Positions 28,673 to 38,439 of a DNA stretch of 64,000 bases are shown one piece after another. Origin of the DNA: Actinomycetota bacterium. Its GTDB lineage: Bacteria > Actinomycetota > Acidimicrobiia > Acidimicrobiales > Acidimicrobilacustridaceae. The first letter of the stretch is position 1. Each line of letters opens with the position of its first letter. The notes beneath the pieces are model-generated. The model saw nothing but the letters and a program-made list of their open reading frames with translations, did no database searches and was not told where the DNA came from. Where the stretch lies: NCBI GenBank assembly GCA_016185305.1, contig JACPNV010000034.1:1-64000 (forward strand). The letters are read 5' to 3'. A program made the translations under genes and the position numbers.

Positions 28673-29773
28673 CTACGTGGTGGCCCACGCGTAGCGGGGC
28701 TGGCGATGGGCTTCGTTGAGGCGGGTGAAGGTGAGCTCGGGCGTGAGCTGGAGGATCGGGGCGTCGTCGTCGTACATGATCTCCTCCAGCTCGTCGACCG
28801 ACTCGGCGCCCGCCGCGGTGATGGTCTGGCGGATGGCGGCACCCAACCGGCCCTCCAGCAGCTCGGCGACGATGGCGGGCAGCGTCTCGGGGTCCTTCAA
28901 CAACCAGGAATGAGAAGCCCGCCTCACCACGATCAGCTCGCCGTTGCTGCGCCGCGCGGCCGAGCGGGCCGTGCAGATCGGCACGATGAGGTCATGCTCG
29001 CCGTGGATGACGAAGGTCGGGACCTCCCGATCGGCCAGCGCCTCGAGGATGTGCTTGGAGCCTCGCGAACGCAGGATCGACACCGCGGGGCCGACCATGC
29101 GCCACGGCTGCAACGCATGCCCCACGAGGGTCGGGGTGAACAGCCGGCCGAGCTTGGCGGCCTGGCTGGGATCGCGGAACACCGGGGCGGTCGACGCGGT
29201 GTCGAGGGCGAGCATGACGCCCAGGCCGGCCAGCATCGGCGGGGCCACCCGGAACAGGTTGACCATGAGGTCCCACTGGTCGCCGACGATGGCATCGACC
29301 AGCAGCACGGCGATCGTCCGGTTGGGCTGGTTGGCGGCGAGCTGGGCCACGACCCGGCCCCCCATCGAATGGCCGGCGAAGATCGCCTTGCGGATGCCCA
29401 GCTCGGCGACGGCCTGCCCCATGAGCTGGCTGTACGAGCCGAGATACCCGCCGCCGAACGGCAGGCCTTGTGTGCCGCCGTGGCCGGCCATGTCGATGGC
29501 GACCACCTTGAAGCCCTTGCTGACCAGCCGGTGCAGGGTCTGGGCATAGAGGAAGCCCTCGGCGGTGAACCCGTGCACGACCACGATCGGCACGCCCTTC
29601 CCGCTGACGGCCAAGCCGATGCGATGCCCGTTGGAGAGGGTGAAGGAGTGCCGGGCGAGGCGGGGCGCGGCAACCGGGGTCGGGCCCGCCGGCTGTGTCG
29701 CCGGCCCGGTGATGGGTTGGGACACGCCCGCCATGTTCGTCGGCTCGTTCGGTTCGATGGTGGATGTACGCAC
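28673..29773 (-). CDS. Alpha/beta-fold hydrolase
   Basis: 366 residues with a GTG start at 29773 (an internal ATG at 29734, MAGVSQP, is an alternative). After a Pro-rich leader come RHSFTLSNGHRIGLAVSG, the oxyanion strand VVVHGFTAEG, the nucleophile elbow GHSMGG (about 154-159), the acid in HGEHDLIVP (about 270) and the His in RASHSWLL (about 297). All three triad members are present. The C-terminal 50 residues (GAESVDELEEIMYDDDAPIL) are acidic and not part of the fold. The substrate is unknown. It is followed by the rpsO leader on the same strand. Confidence 0.85.
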   Translation of the reverse strand: MRTSTIEPNEPTNMAGVSQPITGPATQPAGPTPVAAPRLARHSFTLSNGHRIGLAVSGKGVPIVVVHGFTAEGFLYAQTLHRLVSKGFKVVAIDMAGHGGTQGLPFGGGYLGSYSQLMGQAVAELGIRKAIFAGHSMGGRVVAQLAANQPNRTIAVLLVDAIVGDQWDLMVNLFRVAPPMLAGLGVMLALDTASTAPVFRDPSQAAKLGRLFTPTLVGHALQPWRMVGPAVSILRSRGSKHILEALADREVPTFVIHGEHDLIVPICTARSAARRSNGELIVVRRASHSWLLKDPETLPAIVAELLEGRLGAAIRQTITAAGAESVDELEEIMYDDDAPILQLTPELTFTRLNEAHRQPRYAWATT

Positions 29774-29817
29774 GGGGTAGGTGGCCGCCCCAGTGTCCCG
29801 CCGGGCGAGGATGGACC

Positions 29818-29899
29818 ATCTGCGGAGCCGCCGTGCAGGGCAGCCGAGTGATGCTGGCCTCCCCGTCGGCGGAGCCGGCCGCCGGCTCCGGCGGCTTGC
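29818..29899 (-). repeat. Degenerate inverted copy of the dispersed repeat
   Basis: Read on the plus strand it begins CTGCGGAGCCGCCGTGCAGG and continues AGCCGAGTGATGCTGGCC, aligning with the reverse complement of the 50058 copy before decaying. It contains GGAGCCGGC-C-GCCGGCTCC (29871-29889), a near-perfect 19-bp palindrome. It lies between the hydrolase and the FG-GAP gene. Confidence 0.45.
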
Positions 29900-29956
29900 G
29901 ATGACTTGGGGGCCACAGTAGCAACCGGGCGGTGCGGGTCCCTCGGAGGCGGGCGA

Positions 29957-31906
29957 TCAGACGATCTGGATCGCCACGACCTGGCCGGTGCCGACAGCCG
30001 GCCGGGTCGCGACACGCGGCCGGTCGCGGCTGGGCATCATCACCTCGATGTCGACCGGTCCGGTCACGGCACCCAGACCGAAGTTCAGGGTCCGGTCGCT
30101 GTTCCCCAGGTAGCCGCTCGGCCCGACCAACTGCACCTGGGTCCGCCCGCTCGCATCGCGGACCAGCACCACGGCGCCGAGCCCGTCGGCGTTGAGGCCG
30201 GGGGCGGCGCCGGTGACCCGCACGCCGACCCAGTTCGCGGCCGGCGTGGCGGACCGGGAGGTGTCGTTCCGGTAGAACGTCGGGAACCCGCCGTTGTTGA
30301 CCACCAGCACGTCGAGGTCGCCGTCGCCGTCCGCGTCGAAGGTCACGAGCCCCTTCCCCTCGGCCGTCGTCTTGATGCCGGAGGCCTGCGCCACTTCCTC
30401 GAACCGGCCGTCGCCGAGGTTGCGCCACAGCCGCTTGGGGGTCGCGGCGAACTCGGCCCGGCCGACGATGTCGTGGTCCATCCCCGTGAACTGCCCGTTG
30501 GTCATGACGAGATCAGCCCTCCCATCCCGGTCGAAGTCGCCGGCGGCGGTGCCCCATCCCCACCCGCCGTCACCCAGCCCCCAAGCGTCGGTGACGTCTG
30601 CGAACGTGCGGTTGCCGAGGTTGCGGTAGGCGCGGTTGCCCGTGTACGAGAGCGCCCGCGGCTCAGATGCCTGGGAGATCGCGGTCACGAAGAGATCGAT
30701 CCAGCCGTCGCCATCCAGGTCGGCCACGGCGAGGCCCATGCCGTTGCCTTCCTTGCCGAACCCGGCGGCCGCGGTGCCCTCGGTGAACGTGCCGTCGCCG
30801 CGGTTCCAGAACAGCTGTGAGGTCCCGAAGTCGCTCACGACGACCAGGTCCTGCCAGCCGTCACGATCGAGATCGGCGAACGCCGCCGAGAACGACGCCG
30901 TGCGGAACGCCTCGTCCCGCTGCGCGGTGCCCAGATACGGCGCGTAGGCCGGGTTCAGCGGGACCGTGGCGGGCACGCCGAGCACCGTTCCGGCTCGCTC
31001 GGTCGTGTCCTCGAAGGTCGCCGGCGCCTGCTCCCCGAGGTTGTGCAACAAGCGCGCGTGCGCGCTCGGCGCCGTCGACCATTCGCCCGGGTTCGACCAC
31101 TCGGTGAGGAACAAGTCGACGTAGCCGTCGTTGTCGTAGTCGCCCGCAGCGACGCTGAAGCCCCGGTGCGGGCGACCGTCTGCCATCGCGACGCCGCGAC
31201 GCTCGCCCTCTTCGCGGAACGTGCCATCTCCGTTGTTCATGAAGAGGAAGTACCGACTGCTGCTCATCGTCGTGACGACGAGGTCGGGATAGCCGTCGTT
31301 GTCGAGGTCGGCCCAGACCGCGCCGTTGCCGTTGCCCTCGACGCCATCCAACCCAGCCGCGGCCGTGACGTCACGAAAGGTCCCGTCGCCGTTGTTGCGA
31401 AAAAGCCGGCCGGGTGGTCCCTGACGGAGCTGGGTGAGGTACAGGTCGGGGCTCCCGTCCCTGTCGAAGTCGCCGACGGCCGCACCCCCGGTCATCCGCT
31501 CGTCGAGGCACCCGAGATACGCCCGCGCCGCATCGTCGACCTTCGGGCCGGCCATGTCCGACGGCCGGTTGAAGAAGCAGCCCGGCGGCCTGCGGAGCTC
31601 GTGCTGCTGTGCGCACAAGCCCGCGGCCCTGGTCACGTCGGTGAACCGGAACGGTCCGGTGGGCGCCGGCGCCGGCGGCCCGGGCTGGTCGTAGCACGAG
31701 GAATCGGTCGCGCTCAACGCCGGGCGCACGGCGGCGAACGGAGCGGCAGGAGGCTCGGGTTCACCAGCAGGCCGGCGCGCGGCGGTGCCGACCGCAACGA
31801 CCGCGGGGACACCGAGCACGAGTGCAGCCACCAGCGCCAGTGCTCGCCAGAGCGGTGGTGTGCCGCCGTCGCCGACGGGATGCGACCACGTGGCCTGTGA
31901 GGTCAC
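29957..31906 (-). CDS. Secreted CRTAC1-type protein (FG-GAP/VCBS repeats plus ASPIC/UnbV domain)
   Basis: 649 residues, GTG start at 31906, 8 bases after the ribF stop. An N-terminal signal anchor (LALVAALVLGVPAVVAVGTA) precedes a Pro/Ala linker and FTDVTRAAGLC. At least seven calcium-binding FG-GAP repeats follow: GDFDRDGSPDLYL, ADLDNDGYPDLVV, GDYDNDGYVDLFL, ADLDRDGWQDLVV, ADLDGDGWIDLFV, GDFDRDGRADLVM and FDADGDGDLDVLV. The C-terminus is the ASPIC/UnbV domain (NWVGVRVTGAAPGLNADGLG, VGPSGYLGNSDRTLNFGLG). The fold is a beta propeller outside the membrane; its binding partner is unknown. Coupling to ribF appears positional. Confidence 0.88.
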   Translation of the reverse strand: MTSQATWSHPVGDGGTPPLWRALALVAALVLGVPAVVAVGTAARRPAGEPEPPAAPFAAVRPALSATDSSCYDQPGPPAPAPTGPFRFTDVTRAAGLCAQQHELRRPPGCFFNRPSDMAGPKVDDAARAYLGCLDERMTGGAAVGDFDRDGSPDLYLTQLRQGPPGRLFRNNGDGTFRDVTAAAGLDGVEGNGNGAVWADLDNDGYPDLVVTTMSSSRYFLFMNNGDGTFREEGERRGVAMADGRPHRGFSVAAGDYDNDGYVDLFLTEWSNPGEWSTAPSAHARLLHNLGEQAPATFEDTTERAGTVLGVPATVPLNPAYAPYLGTAQRDEAFRTASFSAAFADLDRDGWQDLVVVSDFGTSQLFWNRGDGTFTEGTAAAGFGKEGNGMGLAVADLDGDGWIDLFVTAISQASEPRALSYTGNRAYRNLGNRTFADVTDAWGLGDGGWGWGTAAGDFDRDGRADLVMTNGQFTGMDHDIVGRAEFAATPKRLWRNLGDGRFEEVAQASGIKTTAEGKGLVTFDADGDGDLDVLVVNNGGFPTFYRNDTSRSATPAANWVGVRVTGAAPGLNADGLGAVVLVRDASGRTQVQLVGPSGYLGNSDRTLNFGLGAVTGPVDIEVMMPSRDRPRVATRPAVGTGQVVAIQIV

Positions 31907-31914
31907 GTCGACTC

Positions 31915-32907
31915 TTACGACGAAGGGGCGAGCGCCGCCCGCGCGGCATCGCAGTCGGCGGCTATCTGGCGGATCAGCGCGTCCACCGACTCGAACTTCA
32001 ACTCGTCGCGCAGCCGTGCCGCGAACTGGACCCGGGCCGACTCGCCATACAGATCGAAGTCACCGTCGAGCAAGTGGGCCTCGAGAAGAGAGAACGGTTG
32101 GTCGTCGTAGTAGGTCGGCCGTCGCCCCAGGGAGATCGCAGCCGGGTGTCGAGAGCCGTCGGGGCGCACGTACCAGCCGGCGTAGATGCCGTCCGCGGGG
32201 AGGCAGATGTCGTCGTCGACGTTCACGTTCGCCGTCGGGAAGCCGAGCTCGTGACCGCGAGCGTCGCCATGCACCACCAGACCGCGGACCTCGTGCAACC
32301 GCCCGAGCATCTCGTTCGCGTCGGTGAGGGCGCCCCGGGCCAGCGAGGAGCGAACCCGCGTCGAAGAGACCTGGCGCTCGCCGACAGCGGCAGCACCGTC
32401 GAGCCCCACCAGGTCGACACCGAGCACCTCGAAGCCCGCGTCCGCTCCCATCGACTGCAGCAGCGCCACGTTGCCCTTGCGTTGATGTCCGAAGTGGAAG
32501 TCGGCGCCGACGACGATCACACGGGCGTTGAGGCAGTCGAGCAGCACCTCGGTCACGAACTCTTCCGCCAGCTCTTTGGAGCGCGCTTCGTCGAAGTGCA
32601 CGACGAGCGTGTAGTCGACGCCGGTCGCGGCCAACAGCTCGAGCTTCTGCTCGAGATCGGTCAGCAGCGTCGGGGCCGACTCCGGCCGTACCACCGATGC
32701 AGGATGGCGATCGAAGGTGACGACCGCGGTCTTCAGACGGCGCTCGCGCGCGAGCGACTTCACCTGCTCGATGACCGCGCGGTGCCCGAGGTGGACGCCG
32801 TCGTAGGCGCCGATCGTGACCACCGTGCCGCTCGGCGGTCGCGGGCAGCTCGCGGAGTCCGCCGGATCATCGGCAGACCAAGAGCTGGAGAGGCGGAGGA
32901 CCTGCAT
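31915..32907 (-). CDS. ribF: Bifunctional riboflavin kinase / FAD synthetase
   Basis: 330 residues from the ATG at 32907 (MQVLRLSSSWSADDP). The N-terminal FAD synthetase domain has TIGAYDGVHLGHRAVIEQ and TFDRHPASVV, then VVGADFHFGHQRKGNVALL and SSTRVRSSLARG. The C-terminal flavokinase domain has VVHGDARGHELGFPTANVNV with the PTAN metal motif and LPADGIYAGWYV, then LLDGDFDLYGESARVQF. It converts riboflavin to FMN and FAD. truB ends 50 bases upstream on the same strand, the common truB-ribF order. Confidence 0.95.
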   Translation of the reverse strand: MQVLRLSSSWSADDPADSASCPRPPSGTVVTIGAYDGVHLGHRAVIEQVKSLARERRLKTAVVTFDRHPASVVRPESAPTLLTDLEQKLELLAATGVDYTLVVHFDEARSKELAEEFVTEVLLDCLNARVIVVGADFHFGHQRKGNVALLQSMGADAGFEVLGVDLVGLDGAAAVGERQVSSTRVRSSLARGALTDANEMLGRLHEVRGLVVHGDARGHELGFPTANVNVDDDICLPADGIYAGWYVRPDGSRHPAAISLGRRPTYYDDQPFSLLEAHLLDGDFDLYGESARVQFAARLRDELKFESVDALIRQIAADCDAARAALAPSS

Positions 32908-32957
32908 CGGGGTGAGGCTACCGGCGGCCCGTGCTCGTGGGCGAGATCGATCGACCG

Positions 32958-33872
32958 TCAGGCGCGGCGCGCGCTCGGATCGGCGAGCACCACCGCGGGC
33001 TTGACCGTGCCGGCCTTGTGCCGTTCGTAGACGGCGAGGAGATCGCCGGCACCATCGAGGACGGCCCAAGGGCCGCCGCTGGTGGCACCGAGCACCTCGG
33101 CTGGCACCACCTTGCCAAAGCGAACGTCGATCGCGGTCGCTTCGTCCACGATGAGGTTCGGGTAGTCGCGCATCGCCTCTGGCGGCGCGAGCACGTCGAT
33201 CGCGTCGAGCGGGCGGGCGTCGGCGAGGGTGAACGAGCCGATGGCGGTCCGCCGCAGGGCGCGCAGGTGGGCACCCCCGCCGAGCGCGGCTCCGAGGTCG
33301 GCCGCCAGTGACCGCACGTAGGTGCCCGACGAGCACTCGACCCGCGCGCGATAGACCGATGCGTCGTCGGTCGCCGGCTCGACGTCGAAGCGGTAGACCG
33401 TCACGGGCCGGGGCGCCCGGTCGACCTCCTTGCCCTCGCGCGCCAGCTCGTGCAGCCGCCTGCCACCGATCTTGACCGCCGACACCATCGGCGGCACCTG
33501 GAGGATGTCGCCGGTCAACACCGTGGCGGCCCCGCGCACGTCGTCGGGCGTCACGCCGGTCATGTCGTAGGTGCCTGTGACCTCGCCGGCCGCGTCGAGC
33601 GTCGACGTCGATGTGCCCAACACGATCTCCGCGGTGTAGGTCTTGCGCAGCGCAGTGAGGTAGCGCATCAGGCGAGTCACCCTGCCGACGCCGAGCACGA
33701 GCACGCCAGTCGCGTCGGGGTCGAGCGTGCCCGAGTGACCGATCTTCTTGTTGCCGAGGATGCCGCGCGCCTTCGCGACGACGTCGTGGGAGGTCCAGCC
33801 CGCGTCCTTGTCGATGACCGCCACGCCGTCACGGCGCTGCTCGACGGCGCCGCGCTCAGCGGGCGCCGTCAT
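32958..33872 (-). CDS. truB: tRNA pseudouridine(55) synthase
   Basis: 304 residues. The start is ATG 33872 (MTAPAERGAVEQ) or ATG 33884; both overlap the rbfA end by under 30 bases. The catalytic loop GHSGTLDPDATGVLVLGVGR contains the active Asp (about residue 43). Other signatures: RLMRYLTALRKTYTAEI, VPPMVSAVKIGGRRLHELAR and CSSGTYVRSLAADLG, with a C-terminal PUA-like region. It modifies U55 of tRNAs. Confidence 0.93.
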   Translation of the reverse strand: MTAPAERGAVEQRRDGVAVIDKDAGWTSHDVVAKARGILGNKKIGHSGTLDPDATGVLVLGVGRVTRLMRYLTALRKTYTAEIVLGTSTSTLDAAGEVTGTYDMTGVTPDDVRGAATVLTGDILQVPPMVSAVKIGGRRLHELAREGKEVDRAPRPVTVYRFDVEPATDDASVYRARVECSSGTYVRSLAADLGAALGGGAHLRALRRTAIGSFTLADARPLDAIDVLAPPEAMRDYPNLIVDEATAIDVRFGKVVPAEVLGATSGGPWAVLDGAGDLLAVYERHKAGTVKPAVVLADPSARRA

Positions 33873-34263
33873 CGCTGCCGTCATCGCCGTCTTCGGGCTC
33901 GATGTCGCGCAGGATCGAGTCGACCCGCTCACCCGCCCGGACGGCGGGGTCAGGCGAGAACGCCAGCTTCGGTACGCGCTTGATGTGGGCTTGCCGCGCC
34001 ACCGCCGCCTGCAGGCGAACACGCGCTTCGGCCAGCGCGCCCAGAGCCTCTTCGTCGCCGGACGCTCCGTCGAGCGTGTCGAACAGGACCATGGCATGGC
34101 GCAGGTCGGGCTCGACGACCACCGCCGTCACCGACACGAGGTCGAGGCGCTCGTCGTCGATCCGCACGAGCTCGTCGCCGACGATCTCGCGGATCAACTC
34201 GTTGACCGCCGCCGTGCGCGGGTATTGGCGGCTGGTCGCATGGCGGCTCGATCGTCGGGACAT
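33856..34263 (-). CDS. rbfA: 30S ribosome-binding factor A
   Basis: 135 residues. KH-type fold with RTAAVNELIREIVGDELVRI at the start, VEPDLRHAMVLFDTL in the middle and RLQAAVARQAHIKRVPKLAF near the end. The tail IEPEDGDDGSDDGAR is acidic. It assists 16S 5'-end maturation and cold-shock growth. Its stop overlaps the truB start, and its own start lies directly after the DUF503 stop, so translational coupling along DUF503-rbfA-truB is likely. infB and nusA, usually upstream in this cluster, lie beyond two genes inserted on the opposite strand. Confidence 0.92.
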   Translation of the reverse strand: MSRRSSRHATSRQYPRTAAVNELIREIVGDELVRIDDERLDLVSVTAVVVEPDLRHAMVLFDTLDGASGDEEALGALAEARVRLQAAVARQAHIKRVPKLAFSPDPAVRAGERVDSILRDIEPEDGDDGSDDGAR

Positions 34264-34560
34264 TCAGCCGACCTCCAGCCAGTCGCGCCGCACCTCGAGC
34301 ACCTCGACCTCGGGGAACGACCAGACGAACCGCTCGAGGCCGTCCACCCGCTCGCCCGCCTGGGTGCGCGACGACGAGACCGCCGCGAACGCGAGCTCGG
34401 CCCGCTGGCGGAGATCCTGGTGGTCGGTCTCGGCCGCCGCCACCTGGTACCGGCGGCGAGCGCCCTCGGTGATGGTCTTCACGACGGCTCGTTTGTCCTT
34501 CAGGGAGCTGGACTGGGGCAGATGCAGGTCGACGGTCAGGGCCAACACGTGCACAGCCAT
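34264..34560 (-). CDS. DUF503 (YlxP-like) protein
   Basis: 98 residues starting MAVHVLALTVDLHLPQSSSL, the typical DUF503 start, with SLKDKRAVVKTITEGARRRY and a C-terminal VEVLEVRRDWLEVG. The family is a ferredoxin-like fold that accompanies rbfA in many bacteria; a ribosome-assembly role is suspected but not shown. It is directly abutted to rbfA, so translation is probably coupled. Confidence 0.88.
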   Translation of the reverse strand: MAVHVLALTVDLHLPQSSSLKDKRAVVKTITEGARRRYQVAAAETDHQDLRQRAELAFAAVSSSRTQAGERVDGLERFVWSFPEVEVLEVRRDWLEVG

Positions 34561-34632
34561 GAGCGGCCGAGCTTACCGGGCGCCAACAGCGCTTCGATCC
34601 CGCCACACCCCCGACGGCCACGCCCCGGGAAT

Positions 34633-34653
34633 ACCCGACCGGATCGGTCGGGT
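34633..34653. promoter_or_regulatory. Inverted repeat upstream of the DUF4395-thioredoxin pair
   Basis: ACCCGACC - GGATC - GGTCGGGT: perfect 8-bp arms with a 5-base spacer, ending 12 bases before the DUF4395 start codon. TTTAGACT follows immediately and could serve as a -10 region. Likely an operator; the regulator is unknown. Confidence 0.55.
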
Positions 34654-34665
34654 TTAGACTGGGTG

Positions 34666-35100
34666 ATGATGATACCCACGCCGATCGATCCCCGGGGCCC
34701 CCGCTTCAACCAGGCGGTGCTGACCGCCGGCCTGGCGCTGGGTTTCGCCTTTCAGTGGTGGTACGTCGCGCCGATCTTCGCTGCCGTGTTGCTCCTCGGT
34801 GCGGCGTTTGGTCCGCAGTACGGCCCGTTCCTCCGGCTGTACGCCTCGGCGATCAAGCCACGGCTCTCACCTCCCCGGGAGCTGGAAGATCCCCGCCCGC
34901 CTCGCTTCGCGGCGGCCGTCGGAGTTGTCTTCCTCGGCGGAGCGACGCTCGCGTTCCTCGCCGGCGCCACCATCTTGGGATGGGTGCTCGCCCTGATCGT
35001 TGCCGTGCTTGCCGCGCTCGCGGCCGCCACCGGCATCTGCGTCGGCTGCGAGATCTACCTGTGGTTCGCCCACCGGCGCGGCGTGCGGATGGTGGCGTGA
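34666..35100 (+). CDS. DUF4395 membrane protein
   Basis: 144 residues (ATG 34666 or 34669). It begins MIPTPIDPRGPRFNQAVLTA after the initial Met, a family signature. Hydrophobic segments lie at VLTAGLALGFAFQWWYVAPI, AVGVVFLGGATLAFLAGATI and WVLALIVAVLAALAAATG, followed by the conserved CVGCEIYLWFAHRRG. The family is commonly paired with thioredoxin-like or sulfurtransferase genes in actinobacteria. Here a thioredoxin-like gene overlaps its stop by one base. The function is unknown; a redox or sulfur role is inferred from context. Confidence 0.8.
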   Translation: MMIPTPIDPRGPRFNQAVLTAGLALGFAFQWWYVAPIFAAVLLLGAAFGPQYGPFLRLYASAIKPRLSPPRELEDPRPPRFAAAVGVVFLGGATLAFLAGATILGWVLALIVAVLAALAAATGICVGCEIYLWFAHRRGVRMVA

Positions 35101-35513
35101 TGGCAGCCCGGCTGGCCATCCTCGCACTGCTCACCATCGGCGTCGCGGTCGCGGTCGCCGTCTACCGGTCGAGGGTGGCCGGCGACCGGCAACTCGGCGC
35201 GCACGACCCCGCGGGCGATGGCTGGCCGGCGGTGCCGTCCGAGCTCCTCCCGACCGGCGCGGCCGCACGCACCTGGTTGATCTTCACCACACCGATGTGC
35301 GCGAGCTGCCCGCGAGTGCAAGCCGAGCTCGAGGCCACCTTCCCCTCCGACGCCGTGGTGAAGGTGGACGCCACCGAACAGCCACACCTCGCGCACCGCT
35401 ATGCCGTGCGGCGGGCTCCGACCACCGTCGTCGCCAATGCCGACGGGTCAGTCCTCGACCGCTTCGTCGGGGCTGACGCCGTCCGCATGTTCATCGCCGC
35501 CGGCGTCGACTGA
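35100..35513 (+). CDS. Membrane-anchored thioredoxin-like protein
   Basis: 137 residues; the ATG shares one base with the DUF4395 stop (TGATG). The N-terminal segment AARLAILALLTIGVAVAVAV anchors it. The thioredoxin fold has TWLIFTTPMCASCPRVQAEL with the CASC active site (CxxC) at about residue 68, VVKVDATEQPHLAHRYAVRR, then APTTVVANADGSVLDRFVG with the cis-Pro. The active site faces outside if the anchor is N-in. It is a redox partner of unknown target, coupled to DUF4395. It converges with infB, 40 bases apart. Confidence 0.83.
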   Translation: MAARLAILALLTIGVAVAVAVYRSRVAGDRQLGAHDPAGDGWPAVPSELLPTGAAARTWLIFTTPMCASCPRVQAELEATFPSDAVVKVDATEQPHLAHRYAVRRAPTTVVANADGSVLDRFVGADAVRMFIAAGVD

Positions 35514-35553
35514 TCGGCCGTCGGCTGCATCCGCTGACCAAAGTGCCGCGTGA

Positions 35554-38439
35554 TCAGCTGCGCGGGATCTCGCGCTCGTCGTAGGTCTCGATGATGTCGC
35601 CGGGCTTGAGGTCTTGGAAGTCGGTCAGGCCGATGCCGCACTCGAAGCCCGACTGCACCTCGCGGACATCGTCTTTGAACCGTCGCAGCGAGGCGACGGC
35701 CCCCTTCCAGATGACCGTGCCCTCGCGGAGGAAGCGCACCTTCGACCCGCGGGTGATCGTGCCGTTCAGGACGTAGCAACCCGCGATCGCACCCACACGC
35801 GGCACCCGGAAGACCTCCCGGACCTCGGCCTCGCCGGTGACCACTTCCTCGAACTCCGGCGCCAGGAGTCCGAGCATGGCGGCTTCGATGTCTTCGAGGA
35901 GCTTGTAGATGATCTCGTAGGTGCGGATCTCGACGTGCTCCTGCTCGGCCGTCTCGCGGGCCTTGCGATCGGGGCGAACGTTGAAGCCGATGATCGTCGC
36001 GTTCGACGCCGCCGCGAGCTGGATGTCGTTCTCGGTTATGCCGCCGACGCCACGGAGGACGAACGAGAGCTTGACGTCGTCGCGCTCGAGCTTGCGGAGC
36101 GACTCGGTGACCGCTTCCAGCGAGCCGTTCACATCGGCCTTGACGACGAGGTTGAGCGTCGCGGTCTCGCCCGCCTGGATCTGCTGGAAGATGTCTTCGA
36201 GCTTGGCACCACTGGCGACGACGGCATGGGCCTCGCGGCCGAGCGCGGACTGGCGCTTCCAGTGGTCGCGAGTGGAAGCGACCTTCGACGCGGTCTTCTC
36301 ATCGGGCGCGACGACGAACCGGTCGCCGGCGCTCGCGACCTCGTTCAGGCCGAGCACCTCGACCGGCGTCGACGGGCCGGCCGCCTTCACCTGCTCGCCG
36401 GTGTCGTCGATGATCGCCCGCACCCGTCCCCATGCCGAGCCGGCCACGACCGGACTGCCGACCGCGAGCGTTCCTCGCTGGACGAGCACGGTGGCGACCG
36501 GTCCCCGACCGATGTCGAGGTGCGACTCGAGCACGACGCCCCGCGCCTTGCCCTCGGCGTCGGCGCGCAGGTCTTCGATCTCGGAGACGACGAGCAGGTT
36601 GTCGAGGAGATCGTCGACCCCCTCGCCGGTGACCGCGGAGAGCGGGACCATGACGGTGTCGCCACCCCAGTCTTCGGGCACGAGGCCCTGCTCGGAGAGC
36701 TGGGTCTTCACCCGGTCGGGATTGGCGTTCTCGCGATCGATCTTGTTGACCGCGACCACGATCGGCACCTCGGCCGCCTTGGCGTGGTTCAACGCTTCGA
36801 CCGTCTGGGGCATCACGCCGTCGTCGGCCGCGACGACGAGCACGACGATGTCGGTCGCTTGCGCGCCGCGCGCCCGCATGGCGGTGAAGGCCTCGTGGCC
36901 GGGCGTGTCGATGAACGTGATCTGCTTGCCGTCGCGCTCGACCATGTACGCGCCGATGTGCTGGGTGATGCCACCCGCCTCGCCCGCGACGACGTTGGCG
37001 GAGCGGATGTAGTCGAGCAGCTTGGTCTTGCCATGATCGACATGGCCCATGATGGTGATGACCGGCGGGCGGGAAGACCAGGACTCGTAGGTCTCGTCGT
37101 CGACCTCTTCGTCGACCTGGAGCTGCTTCAGCAACTCGACCTCTTGCTCTTCACCAGGATCGACGAGGCGGATCTCGGCGGCCACCTCGGCGGCGAAGAG
37201 CTCGATCATGTCATCGCTCAACGACTGTGTCGCGGTGACCATCTCGCCTTGCTGCATGAGGAAGCGCACGACGTCGGCTGCGGTGCGGTTGAGCTTCGGC
37301 CCGAGCTCTTGTGCGGTCGAGGCGCGCTCGACCACGACCGTGCCCTCGGGGACGGGGGCGTCGGCCGAGGTGTAGGTCGGGACGTCGATCGGCTGCAACT
37401 CGTCGCGGTTGCGGCGCCGCCGCCCCTTGCGCCGGGGCTGCCGGCGCCCGCCCGGACCACCGGGACGGCCGGGGCCACCGCCCGGACCACCACCGGGGCG
37501 GCCTCCTGGGCCGCCACCGGGACCACCACCGGGGCCACCGCCCGGACCGCCGCCGGGACCACCACCGAAGCGGGGCCCGCCGGTTCCGACCGAGCCACCG
37601 CGGCGGGGCGGGCCGCCCGGACGGCCACTGGGACCACCGCCTGAACCACCGGGCGGGCCGGTGCGCCGCGTGCCCGGCGGTGGCGGGATGGGCTTGCCGC
37701 TGGTGGAGACCGGCGGCCGGCGGCTACCAGGAGGGGGTGGGATCTGCTTGCCCGACGGCGAGGTCGGGCCGGGGCCTGCCGGCGCCTGGGCGCCTGCGCT
37801 CGCTTCGGCCGAGACCGGAGCAGCCTTCGCGGCCGGAACCGTCGGTTCGGCCGGTGCCGGCGTCGCCTTCGCGGCGGGCGGGCTCGCCGGCGCGGCCCGG
37901 GGCGCCTCGGCGGCCGGACGCACCGCGGGCGGCGATGGTGCGGTGGGAATGGCTTCGGGACGCACCGGACGCGGTGGCGGGTGCTCGCTGCCGCTCGAGG
38001 TCACGACCCGCTTGGGCTTCTGCGGCGCTTCGACCGGCGGGGGCGTGTCGGCCGCGGGTGCCTCGGGGACTGGCACGTGACCCGCAACCTCGGGCACGGC
38101 GGCGGGGACGGGAGCCGAGGGCGCCGCGGCCTGCGCCGCCGGCGCGGCTTCAGCGACCGGAGCCGCCTGTGCGGGAGCCTCCGGTTTGGCCGCAGCCTTC
38201 TTGGTCGCCTTGGCGGCCTTCTTCGTCACCTTCTTCGCCTTGGCCGGCTCTTCAGGCTGCTGCTCGCGGATGAGCCCCTCACGCTCGGCTTTGCGCCGGA
38301 CGCGGTCGGCTTGAGGCTCGACCACGCTCGACGAATGGCTCTTGACCCCGATGCCGAGCGAGTCGCACAGGTCGAGGCATTCCTTGTTGGTCAGGCCCAG
38401 CTCTCGTGCGAGCTCATAGACGCGGATGTTCCCTGGCAA
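35554..38439 (-). CDS. infB: Translation initiation factor IF-2
   Basis: 961 residues. The N-terminal IF2_N module ([20 protein letters not shown]) is followed by a Lys/Ala then Pro/Gly-rich linker of about 300 residues with repeated GGGPGG units (around residues 260-320). A second IF2_N subdomain ([20 protein letters not shown]) precedes the G domain: [18 protein letters not shown] at about 460, [15 protein letters not shown] and NKIDRENAN. Beta-barrel and fMet-tRNA-binding domains follow, ending [17 protein letters not shown]. The long low-complexity linker is typical of high-GC actinobacteria. nusA lies upstream. Confidence 0.96.
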   Translation of the reverse strand: MPGNIRVYELARELGLTNKECLDLCDSLGIGVKSHSSSVVEPQADRVRRKAEREGLIREQQPEEPAKAKKVTKKAAKATKKAAAKPEAPAQAAPVAEAAPAAQAAAPSAPVPAAVPEVAGHVPVPEAPAADTPPPVEAPQKPKRVVTSSGSEHPPPRPVRPEAIPTAPSPPAVRPAAEAPRAAPASPPAAKATPAPAEPTVPAAKAAPVSAEASAGAQAPAGPGPTSPSGKQIPPPPGSRRPPVSTSGKPIPPPPGTRRTGPPGGSGGGPSGRPGGPPRRGGSVGTGGPRFGGGPGGGPGGGPGGGPGGGPGGRPGGGPGGGPGRPGGPGGRRQPRRKGRRRRNRDELQPIDVPTYTSADAPVPEGTVVVERASTAQELGPKLNRTAADVVRFLMQQGEMVTATQSLSDDMIELFAAEVAAEIRLVDPGEEQEVELLKQLQVDEEVDDETYESWSSRPPVITIMGHVDHGKTKLLDYIRSANVVAGEAGGITQHIGAYMVERDGKQITFIDTPGHEAFTAMRARGAQATDIVVLVVAADDGVMPQTVEALNHAKAAEVPIVVAVNKIDRENANPDRVKTQLSEQGLVPEDWGGDTVMVPLSAVTGEGVDDLLDNLLVVSEIEDLRADAEGKARGVVLESHLDIGRGPVATVLVQRGTLAVGSPVVAGSAWGRVRAIIDDTGEQVKAAGPSTPVEVLGLNEVASAGDRFVVAPDEKTASKVASTRDHWKRQSALGREAHAVVASGAKLEDIFQQIQAGETATLNLVVKADVNGSLEAVTESLRKLERDDVKLSFVLRGVGGITENDIQLAAASNATIIGFNVRPDRKARETAEQEHVEIRTYEIIYKLLEDIEAAMLGLLAPEFEEVVTGEAEVREVFRVPRVGAIAGCYVLNGTITRGSKVRFLREGTVIWKGAVASLRRFKDDVREVQSGFECGIGLTDFQDLKPGDIIETYDEREIPRS

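Noticed and set aside
37430-37640. Dense GGC/CCG tandem repeats
   Set aside because: They encode the GGGPGG linker of IF-2 and need no separate explanation.
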